From: Treponema sp. OMZ 798
Lineage (GTDB): Bacteria > Spirochaetota > Spirochaetia > Treponematales > Treponemataceae
NCBI RefSeq assembly: GCF_024181385.1
Contig: NZ_CP051305.1
Coordinates: 372,001 to 436,000, forward strand
Direction of reading: 5' to 3'
Length of the DNA: 64,000 nt
In this document: positions 26,060-34,599 of the stretch, one piece after another
Layout: the number at the start of each line of letters is the position of its first letter
Numbering within the stretch: the first letter of the stretch is position 1
Position numbers and translations under genes: made by a program
Notes under the pieces: model-generated
Seen by the model: only the letters and a program-made list of their open reading frames with translations
Databases searched by the model: none
Told to the model about the DNA's origin: nothing

Positions 26060-26373
26060 AAAAATTTGGAATATGCATTATAATATTGACTGTAATATTT
26101 GTAATTCTTGCTAGAACAGATAAGTATTATGCCAGCGGAAAATTAATTTTTGATACAACAGATATTATAAATGGCAATTATTATTTAACTAATAAAGAAG
26201 ATATGGAAAATATTCAGGTATCAGCTTTACAGTGGTATTATACTAACATTCTGGTTAGTATTTTATTAGTATTATGGATTTTAACAGGCTTATTGTATTT
26301 GTATGTGATGGGGCGCCATGTCTTGCCTTATTTCTGGTATAAAAAATATGATCATATGTTTGATGAAAGCTGA
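26056..26373 (+). CDS. Small two-pass membrane protein of unknown function
   Basis: 105 residues with membrane segments at ~5-21 and ~58-88, and an extracytoplasmic loop between them. It starts at an ATGA overlap with the preceding lipoprotein gene. Same A/T-rich composition. The pair may form a membrane complex; function unknown. Confidence 0.6.
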   Translation: MKKFGICIIILTVIFVILARTDKYYASGKLIFDTTDIINGNYYLTNKEDMENIQVSALQWYYTNILVSILLVLWILTGLLYLYVMGRHVLPYFWYKKYDHMFDES

Positions 26374-26471
26374 TTTTTGTTCGTTGTTAAAATAAATAGT
26401 TTTTGCTATGAAAACAAAATTTTGCATTTATTCACAAGCAAACTATCTCTTTCGGACAGCGATTGAAAGGG

Positions 26472-26612
26472 AGCAAAAGCAATTTATAAAAATTGCTTTT
26501 GCTGTACATCTTTCCGCAGTAATTTCTGCGGAAAGATACCGAAGCGCTAGCAAAGCCCTGAAAAGAGCGGTGCACAATTTTGTTTTCTTCGTAATGCTAA
26601 AAAACAAAATTG
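26472..26612. repeat. Cluster of three strong hairpins
   Basis: The 353-bp gap between 26374 and 26726 has no convincing gene. Three inverted repeats stand in a row: AGCAAAAGCAATTT (26472-26485) with 26490-26503, ATCTTTCCGCAG (26508-26519) with 26526-26537, and CAATTTTGTTTT (26575-26586) with 26601-26612. They separate convergent genes and may terminate both, but three perfect stems are more than termination needs. Overlapping 84- and 98-codon frames on both strands are products of the palindromes. Confidence 0.65.
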
Positions 26613-26726
26613 AGCAGTCCGCCAAAATAAAATTATTACTAAACCTCCCCACTGACAGGACTTTTGGAAATAGGCGGAGCAGTAGTACATTATCCAAACT
26701 GTAAATCGTAAAATAATCTTAACGTA

Positions 26727-28349
26727 TCAGTCCCTATTGTACAAGACATTCCAAAGTTGAAGTTTTTCGGTCATATCGCAGTTTTCGTAATCATCGGTCA
26801 GCCTCCATTGCCAGTTTGTACCCAGAGTCGATGGAGCGTTCATTCTTGCTTCCGAATTTAAAAATAAAAGATCCTGCATCTGAACGCCAGCAAAATCGGC
26901 GACGGAAGAAAATGTTGTGCGGATTATTTCGGAGGCTAATTCTTTTTTAAATTCAAAAGTTTGTAAAATAGAGCAAATCCTTTCATCCACTTTTTTTCCG
27001 TAAAGATAGGTATAAATAAATTTCAGCATCTCCTCGGAAGAACCTTCAAGCCAACCCATGATGGTGTCGTTATCGTGGGAGCCGGTATATACGGCACAAT
27101 TTTTTTTGTGGTTATGAGGCAGATAGGGGTTAGTCAGTTTTTCTCCTTTTAATTCGTTTAAGTCGAAGGCAAATTGTAATATCTTCATCGTCGGAAAATT
27201 AAAATCATCCCGCAGGCGGGCAACTTCGGGTGTTATCACTCCAAGGTCTTCGGATAAAATCGGGAGCTCTGCCCTGTATTTTTCATCCAACGAAATGAGA
27301 TCCTTTTGTACTTCTTCAAAAAAATGATGGTTAGGCCCCTTAACCCATTTGCCTTCTTGAGCTGTTCGTGCACCTTGAGGAATTGCCCAAAAGGCTTCAA
27401 AGCCTCTAAAGTGATCTAACCTGATTATGTCGAAAAGTTTTAGGGTGTGCCGTATGCGGCTTTTCCACCAAAGGTAGCCGTCTTTTTTCATCTTAGCCCA
27501 GTCATAAAGAGGGTTGCCCCAAAGCTGTCCTGTCGGGCTGAAAAAATCGGGAGGTACGCCGGCGACGGCTTTAGGGTTGGCTTCCTTGTCCAGTAAAAAT
27601 AAAGCTTGGTTTTGCCAAACGTCGGCCGAATCCATTGCCGCAAATATCGGAATGTCGCCTACAAGTTGTATGCCGTTTTCTTCAGCATATTTTTTTAATT
27701 TTTTCCACTGCGAAAAAAAGAAAAACTGTATAATCTTTTGGATTTCATACTCTTCGGAGTGCGCGTTTAAAAATTCTTGAACAGGTTTTTCTTTATTTAA
27801 GGCAAGAGGTTTAGGCCAAACACCGCTCCAGATTCCTTGCGGCAGATGTTCTTTATTTGCCCTCTCTTCATAATCTTCTTTAATTGTCATAAAGGCGGCA
27901 TAGCCTTCCAGCCAAAAATTTTCTTCTTGATAGAATTTTTCAAGTTCTTCTTTTAAAAATGAGTCCGTTTTTATTTTTTGTGATAAGAATGCTGCGGCTT
28001 TTTTTAGCATCCTTGTTTTATGATAATGGATCAAACCGAAGTCAACTCTTTCAGGATTAGTATTTTCGTGTACTATTTTTTTGTATTCGTTAAAATCTCT
28101 CTCTTCTAAAAAGCCTTTTTCATAAAGAGCTTCAAGGCTTATAAGATATGGGTTTCCTGCAAAGGCCGAAAAAGATGCATAGGGAGAATCTCCGTAACCT
28201 GTTGGGCCTATAGGAAGCATCTGCCAAACTCCTGTTCTTGTTTTTTTTAACCAATCTATAAAGGCAAAAGCCTCTTTACCTATTGTACCTACTCCTTCAT
28301 TATTCGGAAGGGATGTAGGATGTAAGATGATGCCTGAAAGTCTTTTCAT
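26727..28349 (-). CDS. malQ: 4-alpha-glucanotransferase (amylomaltase, GH77)
   Basis: Transfers alpha-1,4-glucan chains in maltodextrin or glycogen metabolism. 540 residues, the short bacterial form. The N-terminal GIILHPTSLPN is typical. The GH77 catalytic residues are visible: nucleophile Asp312 in RLDHFRGF, acid/base Glu367 in LSEDLG, and Asp426 in SHDND. GGAGG precedes the ATG at 28349, which overlaps the stop of the upstream membrane-protein gene by four bases, so they are co-transcribed. Confidence 0.95.
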   Translation of the reverse strand: MKRLSGIILHPTSLPNNEGVGTIGKEAFAFIDWLKKTRTGVWQMLPIGPTGYGDSPYASFSAFAGNPYLISLEALYEKGFLEERDFNEYKKIVHENTNPERVDFGLIHYHKTRMLKKAAAFLSQKIKTDSFLKEELEKFYQEENFWLEGYAAFMTIKEDYEERANKEHLPQGIWSGVWPKPLALNKEKPVQEFLNAHSEEYEIQKIIQFFFFSQWKKLKKYAEENGIQLVGDIPIFAAMDSADVWQNQALFLLDKEANPKAVAGVPPDFFSPTGQLWGNPLYDWAKMKKDGYLWWKSRIRHTLKLFDIIRLDHFRGFEAFWAIPQGARTAQEGKWVKGPNHHFFEEVQKDLISLDEKYRAELPILSEDLGVITPEVARLRDDFNFPTMKILQFAFDLNELKGEKLTNPYLPHNHKKNCAVYTGSHDNDTIMGWLEGSSEEMLKFIYTYLYGKKVDERICSILQTFEFKKELASEIIRTTFSSVADFAGVQMQDLLFLNSEARMNAPSTLGTNWQWRLTDDYENCDMTEKLQLWNVLYNRD

Positions 28350-28960
28350 TTGTTTTCCTCCGTTATCAATCTATAGTTTTCTGCTATGTAAAATATAATT
28401 CCCGTAATTCCCGGAAATATAAACAGGGCAGGTAATGAAATCAATAATTTTAAGGCGCTTAAAAATATTATCTTATATGTAAAAAAAGAATCTTCAAAAA
28501 AAAGATAAAAGGCTTTTTTTAAGTTTGCGATTATTCCCTGACTTTTAGTTTGAAAGCAAACTATTGCGGGATACCAAAAAAGGGAAAGCTCAAAAATTAA
28601 GAAGATAAAAATGATGAGTCCCGATAAAAAATATCCGGTAATAGTTTTTAGGCTTAAAAAATATCTTAATAAAAAAATCAGGCTTAAAATAACCGGTACT
28701 TTTATTGCAGATAGGGTTAAGGCTTCAGTAAGATTTTCTTTTAAACTGTTTATAAGTTTTTTTACTGCTGCCTCATCTTTTTTATAATAAAAAGAATATA
28801 AGGCAAAACTCATTATGTGAAAAATTATATAAAAACTTATGTTAAAACTAAAAGCAGCATAATAGCTTTTAGGCAAAATTACCGGCATAACAATAATTAA
28901 AAAGAATATGAGAATAAAAATTATGTTTAAAAAAAATATTTCTTTTTTCTTTTTTATCAT
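28346..28960 (-). CDS. Membrane protein of unknown function
   Basis: The start is taken at the ATG at 28960 preceded by AGGAA, giving 204 residues; an earlier in-frame start would overlap ddl by 62 bases. About five hydrophobic segments are seen after a basic start (MIKKKKEIFF). It has no recognised domain, though the layout resembles small DUF624-like or YIP1-like membrane proteins. It overlaps malQ by four bases and follows ddl by 19 bases. Confidence 0.65.
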   Translation of the reverse strand: MIKKKKEIFFLNIIFILIFFLIIVMPVILPKSYYAAFSFNISFYIIFHIMSFALYSFYYKKDEAAVKKLINSLKENLTEALTLSAIKVPVILSLIFLLRYFLSLKTITGYFLSGLIIFIFLIFELSLFWYPAIVCFQTKSQGIIANLKKAFYLFFEDSFFTYKIIFLSALKLLISLPALFIFPGITGIIFYIAENYRLITEENK

Positions 28961-28979
28961 CGTTCCTAGTTGATTTAAT

Positions 28980-30086
28980 TTAAGATTGACGGCATGTTTT
29001 AAGTTTTCTGTCCGTATCAAATCTGTCGATTGCGAGTTCAATCAAGTGCATGATAAGTTCGTTATATGGAAGGCCTGAAGCTCCGCACATTTTAGGAAAC
29101 ATCGAAATTGAGGTAAAGCCGGGAATAGTGTTCACCTCATTTAAATATATCTTTCCGGTTCTTTTATCGATAAAAAAATCTACTCGGGAAAGACCTGAAA
29201 GATCCAAGGCTTCATAGGCCTTGATAGCGGTTTCCCTGATTGTTTTTCTTTGACTTTCGGTTAAGTCTGCCGGAATCTTTAATTCGGCTCCGTTCGGGTC
29301 GGTATACTTTGCATCATAGTCATAAAATTTGTGTGTGGGAATTATTTCTCCCGGAATGTAGGCTATCGTTTTTGTGTTTCCCGTAACGGAACATTCTACT
29401 TCTCTGGCTTCGATACAGGCTTCAATTAAAATTTTATTATCCCATAAAAAAGATTCTTCTGCCTGCTCCAAAAGTTCTGTTCTGTTTTTTACCATTCCGG
29501 CTCCTACAGAGCTTCCGGCTCTGCAAGGTTTTATAAAGAGGGGATATTCCAAATCCTTTTCGGCTCTTGCCAAGAGAGTCTTTTTCTTTTCGGGATCATC
29601 CCAGTCTTGTTTTTTGATTGCTATGTAAGGCACGATGGGAAGGCCCGAATAATCCCAAATCATTTTGGTTTTTTCTTTGTCCATAGATATACTTGTGGAC
29701 ATTACATCGCCCCCTACATAGGGGAGATCTGCCATTTCAAATAGACCTTGGATTGTGCCGTCCTCGCCGAACCTTCCGTGTAAAACGGCAAAGACTGCAT
29801 CGGTCGGTAAAAACTCGTCTCCTGCTTTTAAGCCTTTTTTTGTGCCTCCTCCCGGAATAAGGGTTACTCTCTTTGCCTCATCTTTTTTTATTTTTAAAAC
29901 GGCCTTTTCGTTTTTGATAATACGCTCTCTTTCTGCGTCATCATGTAAATACCATGTTCCGTTTTTTGAAATGCCTATCAGATGTAGCCTGTGTTTTTTA
30001 TCTATTGTCCTTATAATCGACGATGCCGATTTTAGAGAAACCTCATGCTCGCTGGATTTTCCGCCATAGATGATTGCTATATTCAT
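28980..30086 (-). CDS. ddl: D-alanine--D-alanine ligase
   Basis: Makes the D-Ala-D-Ala dipeptide of peptidoglycan with ATP. The start is the ATG at 30086 after GGGAG, giving 368 residues; a codon 12 bases upstream overlaps the ribosome site. The N-terminal IAIIYGGKSSEHEVSLKSA, the mid-protein HGRFGEDGTIQG, the ATP-grasp FIKPCRAGSSVG, and C-terminal LSRVDFFIDK and LNEVNTIPGFT with metal ligands are present. It heads a run with the membrane protein and malQ. Confidence 0.95.
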   Translation of the reverse strand: MNIAIIYGGKSSEHEVSLKSASSIIRTIDKKHRLHLIGISKNGTWYLHDDAERERIIKNEKAVLKIKKDEAKRVTLIPGGGTKKGLKAGDEFLPTDAVFAVLHGRFGEDGTIQGLFEMADLPYVGGDVMSTSISMDKEKTKMIWDYSGLPIVPYIAIKKQDWDDPEKKKTLLARAEKDLEYPLFIKPCRAGSSVGAGMVKNRTELLEQAEESFLWDNKILIEACIEAREVECSVTGNTKTIAYIPGEIIPTHKFYDYDAKYTDPNGAELKIPADLTESQRKTIRETAIKAYEALDLSGLSRVDFFIDKRTGKIYLNEVNTIPGFTSISMFPKMCGASGLPYNELIMHLIELAIDRFDTDRKLKTCRQS

Positions 30087-30172
30087 ATTTACTCCCATAA
30101 ATTACTGTCTGTAAAATTAAATTGACGTAAGTTATTCTATCATTGTTTTGTAAAATTTTCAATCGGATAAGA

Positions 30173-30763
30173 TTAAAATGTATTAACCGCTTCAATACCC
30201 TTATACGCAATCTCACTTTTATTATCCGATAAAAAAACTTCTAAGATGCTGATTGCGGAATTTTTAGGAGCAAATTTATTTCTTAAAGAAAAATTATCCA
30301 AGGCCCAGGCGAGAGCCATAGTTATTGTGCCGTAGTGTGTTACGATTATGATGTCTTCATCTTTTAAGGCTGTCTCTTCTAAAAATTCTGCAGTTCTTTT
30401 AAAATGGTCAAAGGATGTTTCGCCATCAGGAGGAGCTACGGTATCGTTCTTTTCGATCCAGTTTTTTGCTTCAAGAGGATATTTTGCCTGAGCTTCTTCA
30501 AATGTTAAACCCTTAAAAATACCGAAATTATATTCTTGAAGTCTCTTATCGGTTTGAATATTTTTAAGCCCCAGGTACTCGGCTGTTTGCAAGGCTCTTT
30601 TAAAAGGACTCGAATAAACCTTAAACGAAGCAAATTCTTTTAGCCTGGGTTTTAACTCGTCAAGCATGGGATAGGCTTCTTCCGCCAAGGGACTGTCATC
30701 CAAGCTGAATATCTTTTTTTTATTTGTTACCGTTATTCCGTGTCTTATTAAAACTATCTTCAT
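30173..30763 (-). CDS. Histidine phosphatase, probable alpha-ribazole phosphatase (CobC-like)
   Basis: 196 residues of the phosphoglycerate-mutase/histidine-phosphatase superfamily with the catalytic LIRHG (His8) at the N-terminus, an Arg in SSPFKRALQTAEYL and a second His in VTHYGT. Neighbouring cobS- and cobU-like genes on the same strand, 31 bases upstream, support a role in removing phosphate from alpha-ribazole phosphate for cobalamin. Sequence alone would also allow a general phosphatase. Confidence 0.75.
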   Translation of the reverse strand: MKIVLIRHGITVTNKKKIFSLDDSPLAEEAYPMLDELKPRLKEFASFKVYSSPFKRALQTAEYLGLKNIQTDKRLQEYNFGIFKGLTFEEAQAKYPLEAKNWIEKNDTVAPPDGETSFDHFKRTAEFLEETALKDEDIIIVTHYGTITMALAWALDNFSLRNKFAPKNSAISILEVFLSDNKSEIAYKGIEAVNTF

Positions 30764-30794
30764 GTTCTATCCTTAAAGCTTATTTGCAAAATTT

Positions 30795-31577
30795 TTATAA
30801 ATGAACTGTGATAAAAAAACTTGTACTTAAAACTGCAAGTTCCGTTAATTCGACAATAAAACCGTTTACGTCGCCTGTTGTGCCGCCGATTTTTTTGTAT
30901 GAGATTCTTATTACGATAAATGTTAGAATGAGTGCGATTGCAGGAAAGAGTAAATATTTTATGCGCTCCGTTAAAATAAAGGCACCTTGAATTTTTGAAA
31001 AGGCTGCTATCTCAGGTGCAAAAAGCGAAAGGATGCATACGATTATGAGCCAAAAGAAAAAACCGGCCTTGGAGGCCGCTTTATGAAAGAGGGCGCCGAG
31101 ACCCGTATCCTTTGCAGGTTTTGAGAAAACTACCACAGCCAAACCTGAAAGCCGCGAAATTATTCCGGCTAATATAAGAAGTCCTGCATCGGGCATTATG
31201 GTAGAATAATTTATGTATCTAAGAAGCAAAAAAACATTGAGGCCTATTGTTCCATAAGTTCCAATTCTTGGATCCTGCATAATTTCCAATATTTTTTCTT
31301 TTTTTCTTGCAGAAAAAAAACCGTCTACGGTGTCTCCAACTCCGTCAAGGTGAATGCTGCCCGTTAAAAACAAGTATAGGAGTAAGCTGAGGAAGCCCGA
31401 TATTTCAAGATACTTTTGCGGAAGAAAATAAATCGGAATAAGCACAAGGCTTGCAATCAGAGCCCCTATAAGAGGGAAAAAATAAAAAGCTCTTTTAATA
31501 TTTTTTTCGTTAAAGTCGACGTTTATATTTATGGGTATGCGTGTAAAAAACTGCAAAGCTAAGATAAATCCTTTCAT
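30795..31577 (-). CDS. cobS: Adenosylcobinamide-GDP ribazoletransferase
   Basis: Joins alpha-ribazole to adenosylcobinamide-GDP at the membrane, the last assembly step of cobalamin. The start is taken at the ATG at 31577, giving 260 residues and MKGFILALQFFTRIPI as usual for CobS; a longer reading overlaps cobU. LHLDGVGDTVDGFFSARKKEKIL-type Asp-rich motif is present near the first third (SIHLDGVGDTVDGFF), as is GTTGDVNGFIVELTE near the end. About six to seven membrane segments. It lies 20 bases after cobU. Confidence 0.92.
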   Translation of the reverse strand: MKGFILALQFFTRIPININVDFNEKNIKRAFYFFPLIGALIASLVLIPIYFLPQKYLEISGFLSLLLYLFLTGSIHLDGVGDTVDGFFSARKKEKILEIMQDPRIGTYGTIGLNVFLLLRYINYSTIMPDAGLLILAGIISRLSGLAVVVFSKPAKDTGLGALFHKAASKAGFFFWLIIVCILSLFAPEIAAFSKIQGAFILTERIKYLLFPAIALILTFIVIRISYKKIGGTTGDVNGFIVELTELAVLSTSFFITVHL

Positions 31578-31597
31578 ATTGATACTCTCTTTTTTAG

Positions 31598-32137
31598 TTA
31601 AGATTTTATTTTTATAGGTAAACCGCAAACGCAGAGTACAACCTCATCTGCAAGTTCGGCAATTTTTGAATTTACTATTCCCTGAATATCCGAAAAAGCT
31701 CTTGATACCGGGTGCATGGGTACAATAGATGATCCTACCTCATTTGTTACAAGAATTAAGGAGCCGTTTATTTTTTTTATTTCTAAAATAAGATTTTTAA
31801 TTTGAGTTAATGAGACTTCTATTGTTTTTTGTATATCTTCTTCGTTCGGTTTTTCTTTTTCTCCGGTTATTTGAAAGAGAATTCGAGAAATTAAATTTGT
31901 TATGCAGTCAAGTAAATAGTGCTTTTCTTCTTTGACGGCCTTTTCTAAATTTAAAAAGCCCTCATATGTGCGCCATTTGGGATTGCGTCTTGCAATGTGT
32001 TTTTTAACTCTTTCCTGCATTTCATCATCATAGATTTCGGCGGTCGCAATATAGACAACATTGTCTATCCCGTCTAAAAGTTTTTCGGCATAGGCTGATT
32101 TTCCGCTCCTTGATCCGCCGGTTATAAGTGTTATCAT
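31598..32137 (-). CDS. cobU: Bifunctional adenosylcobinamide kinase/guanylyltransferase
   Basis: Phosphorylates adenosylcobinamide and attaches GMP to it. 179 residues with the P-loop GGSRSGKS (7-14), AEKLL, VYIATAE and IARRNPKWRTYE, and the C-terminal VTNEVGSSIVPMHPVSR, all hallmarks. First gene of a cobU-cobS-phosphatase run. The ribosome site is weak. No cobalamin riboswitch could be recognised upstream. Confidence 0.93.
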   Translation of the reverse strand: MITLITGGSRSGKSAYAEKLLDGIDNVVYIATAEIYDDEMQERVKKHIARRNPKWRTYEGFLNLEKAVKEEKHYLLDCITNLISRILFQITGEKEKPNEEDIQKTIEVSLTQIKNLILEIKKINGSLILVTNEVGSSIVPMHPVSRAFSDIQGIVNSKIAELADEVVLCVCGLPIKIKS

Positions 32138-32198
32138 AAGGTAATTATATCAAAAAAAAGAAAAATGTTAAGAGGGCAAAGACGCCTAGTGACAGGTT

Positions 32199-33350
32199 TT
32201 AAAGCGTTCTATTTTTAAAAAACAACAGCCGCATAAAAAAGCCTTTTACGGCAGGAAGACTTTCATAGTAAACCGTTCCATCAGTTTCTTTTACTCTTTC
32301 TTCGATAGCTTTTAAGCCTATTCCTTTTTTGATTTCGGTACAGCCGATGCCGTTGTCCTTCATGGTTACTATGAGAGAGGTCTCTGTATAGGAAAAATGA
32401 ATTATGATTTTTGAAGCCTTGCCGTATTTTGCAGAGTTGGATAAAAACTCCTGCACTGCCTTATATACTGCGTGGCTTTGTTTTTCGTTTAAACTCCAAA
32501 TATCTTTTGAGAAGGTAAACTGTACATTGATATTTGTCATTTTTTTAAATTCGTTTATCAGGTTATGAATTAAAATTATTGTTTCATATTTGTTATAGTC
32601 TATCGGTTTTAATTCTCTCAAAGCAAATCTGACTTCTTCTAAATTCTTTTTTGCAAAGGAATTTAAATCTAAAATCTTTTGAGGTAACTCATCGTTGTTG
32701 TTTTTTGCGGCCGCATAGAGGGCGTTAAGCTGAATAATCATTGTAGAAAGTCCGTGTCCTACGCTGTCATGGATTTCTCGTGATATACGGTTTCTTTCTT
32801 TTAAGGTCATAAGATCTTCGATCGACTCATTGTATATTTCCAAATCATGAATGGAATTTAAAAGCTCTTCTTTTTGAATATCAAGTTCGTCTATTTTGTT
32901 TTGGAAAGAAATAATTTTATTTTGATTGTTTTTAAAATACTCTAAAACTCCTCCGCTTAAAATAAAAAGAGCCGTATAGTTTACCATTGTTCCTACATCA
33001 AAATTTCTTAATGAAAATATTGAGACTGCAAGTCCTGCCGTGCCGAGGATATAGGTATACGGCTTTGAATTATAGTAAAAACTATCTATCAAAGGAATTA
33101 AAAATAGGAGAAACGGAATGTCCGCACCGGTTATATGCAGTAATAAACAAAGAGTCCAATCGGTTAAGCAAAGAATAAAAAAAAGAAAGGTCTTATTATT
33201 TATATAGAAAAGTCTAAGATTAAATAAAATAATAAAACAAAGATATAATAAAAATTGAACTCCGCTAAGTTTATCTCCATTTATGCTTATTTGAATAAGG
33301 CTTGATGCTATTAAAAAATAATGAATAAAAATAAAAAACTTATTTTTCAT
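32199..33350 (-). CDS. Sensor histidine kinase (NarL/LiaS-type, HisKA_3)
   Basis: 383 residues from the ATG at 33350. Five to six membrane segments form the first ~140 residues, then a coiled coil (~145-180), the dimerisation/phosphoacceptor segment with His194 in RISREIHDSVGHG, and a HATPase domain with VQEFLSNSAKYGKA (N box) and MKDNGIG and GIGLKAIEERV (G boxes). It has no partner response regulator in the window. A terminator separates it from the ABC exporter genes upstream, so co-transcription is unlikely although functional linkage (bacitracin- or bile-type sensing) is possible. Confidence 0.88.
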   Translation of the reverse strand: MKNKFFIFIHYFLIASSLIQISINGDKLSGVQFLLYLCFIILFNLRLFYINNKTFLFFILCLTDWTLCLLLHITGADIPFLLFLIPLIDSFYYNSKPYTYILGTAGLAVSIFSLRNFDVGTMVNYTALFILSGGVLEYFKNNQNKIISFQNKIDELDIQKEELLNSIHDLEIYNESIEDLMTLKERNRISREIHDSVGHGLSTMIIQLNALYAAAKNNNDELPQKILDLNSFAKKNLEEVRFALRELKPIDYNKYETIILIHNLINEFKKMTNINVQFTFSKDIWSLNEKQSHAVYKAVQEFLSNSAKYGKASKIIIHFSYTETSLIVTMKDNGIGCTEIKKGIGLKAIEERVKETDGTVYYESLPAVKGFFMRLLFFKNRTL

Positions 33351-33403
33351 ATGTCTGATTATATTATAATAATTAAGATATTGCAAGATTGGTGTTCAAA
33401 AAA

Positions 33404-33422
33404 GGAGGCAGAAGTTGCCTCC
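33404..33422. terminator. Terminator after the ABC exporter operon
   Basis: GGAGGCA (33404-33410) pairs with TGCCTCC (33416-33422), with T-rich sequence on both strands' downstream sides. Confidence 0.8.
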
Positions 33423-33428
33423 TTTTAA

Positions 33429-34589
33429 TTAATTGATTTCGTTGTTAAACTCTTTTATCTTCCGGCTGCCGGCCGTAAAAATTGCGGCACACATTGCCCA
33501 AACTATCAATATATTCGGAAAAAGTTTTTCTTTTTCAAGCATTTCCATAAGCCAATATAAAGGTGATAACATGGAAATATTTTTAAATACAGGCGGAAGC
33601 GAAACAAAGGGCATGACAGCAATCAGAGCAAGGAAAAACATTACTATTGTAATCAGGCTTGTCATATTCGATACTAATGGCAGCTGAGATTCTTTTTTAA
33701 AAATTCTCGCGACTAAAATGGCTATGGAGAGGGCAAAAAAGCTTGTTGAAACAACAGCTAAAAATATCAAGAGAAGCCCTGTAATCTCCAGTTTAAATAC
33801 TATTGTCGCAAAAACAAAAACAACCATGTTTATTACTACCTGAATAAATACAAAGGCCGATAAAAAACTTCCCACTATTTTAAATTCGGAATTGGGGCTT
33901 ATTATTGCACGTGCAAGCATCTTTGTTTCTCTGAATTTTATTAGATCTGTAGCAATTGCATTTGAGCCGAAAAGTATTATGTACAATACGAGTAAGGTCA
34001 TCATTTTTAAGCCTAGACTTATGATGTTTCCGTTATCTTGAGCTTTAAATACCACATTTATATTGTTGTTTAAAAGACTGCCTTTTTTGCCGGAAAGATC
34101 CGAGCTTTTAATAAAGTTATCCAAAAGATAAGCATTTATGCTTAAATTCAGGGCTTGAATTCTGTTATCAAGAACAACGCTTTCTTTCGTTTTTAAAATT
34201 TCAAGCTCCGGTTTTTCTCCTTTTGAAATCTTTTCGGAAAAATCTTTAGGTATAATTATAAGGCCCGGTATTTTTCCCATTGCAAGTTTTTCCTTAGCCT
34301 TTTCCAGTTCCTTTTCTCTATTTTCAGGACGAATCGTAGACTCGGGACCCGAAAAAAAGTTTTCCCAAAGATCTCCGGAATCATCTACAAAATAGGCTGT
34401 CTCATTCATTTGAACTGTATATTCAGTACTCTTTTTTGAAGTCTCAGTCTCTTTTGGTTTAAGAATAAATCCTATTATAAGAATCAAAATTATCATCGCA
34501 AAAGGAAAAAAAATCAGCATTCCTGTATTTGACATATTTTTCAATATTCTTTTTAACTGTGCTAAAAATAAAATCAAGAATTTTTTCAT
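33429..34589 (-). CDS. ABC-2 type exporter permease
   Basis: 386 residues. One N-terminal membrane segment (~23-43), an extracytoplasmic domain (~50-185) and five to six C-terminal membrane segments form the ABC2_membrane_3/YhaP-NatB layout. AAGGGGG precedes the ATG. It sits 10 bases after a paralogous permease of the same layout; together they likely form the heterodimeric channel of the ATPase encoded upstream. Confidence 0.85.
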   Translation of the reverse strand: MKKFLILFLAQLKRILKNMSNTGMLIFFPFAMIILILIIGFILKPKETETSKKSTEYTVQMNETAYFVDDSGDLWENFFSGPESTIRPENREKELEKAKEKLAMGKIPGLIIIPKDFSEKISKGEKPELEILKTKESVVLDNRIQALNLSINAYLLDNFIKSSDLSGKKGSLLNNNINVVFKAQDNGNIISLGLKMMTLLVLYIILFGSNAIATDLIKFRETKMLARAIISPNSEFKIVGSFLSAFVFIQVVINMVVFVFATIVFKLEITGLLLIFLAVVSTSFFALSIAILVARIFKKESQLPLVSNMTSLITIVMFFLALIAVMPFVSLPPVFKNISMLSPLYWLMEMLEKEKLFPNILIVWAMCAAIFTAGSRKIKEFNNEIN

Positions 34590-34599
34590 ATCCGCCCCC

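Noticed and set aside
26408..26704. 98- and 84-codon frames on both strands of the hairpin cluster
   Set aside because: Both are made of the inverted repeats, overlap each other completely and lack ribosome sites.
32138..32198. Cobalamin riboswitch upstream of cobU
   Set aside because: The spacer is only 61 bp and the B12-box core is not recognisable.
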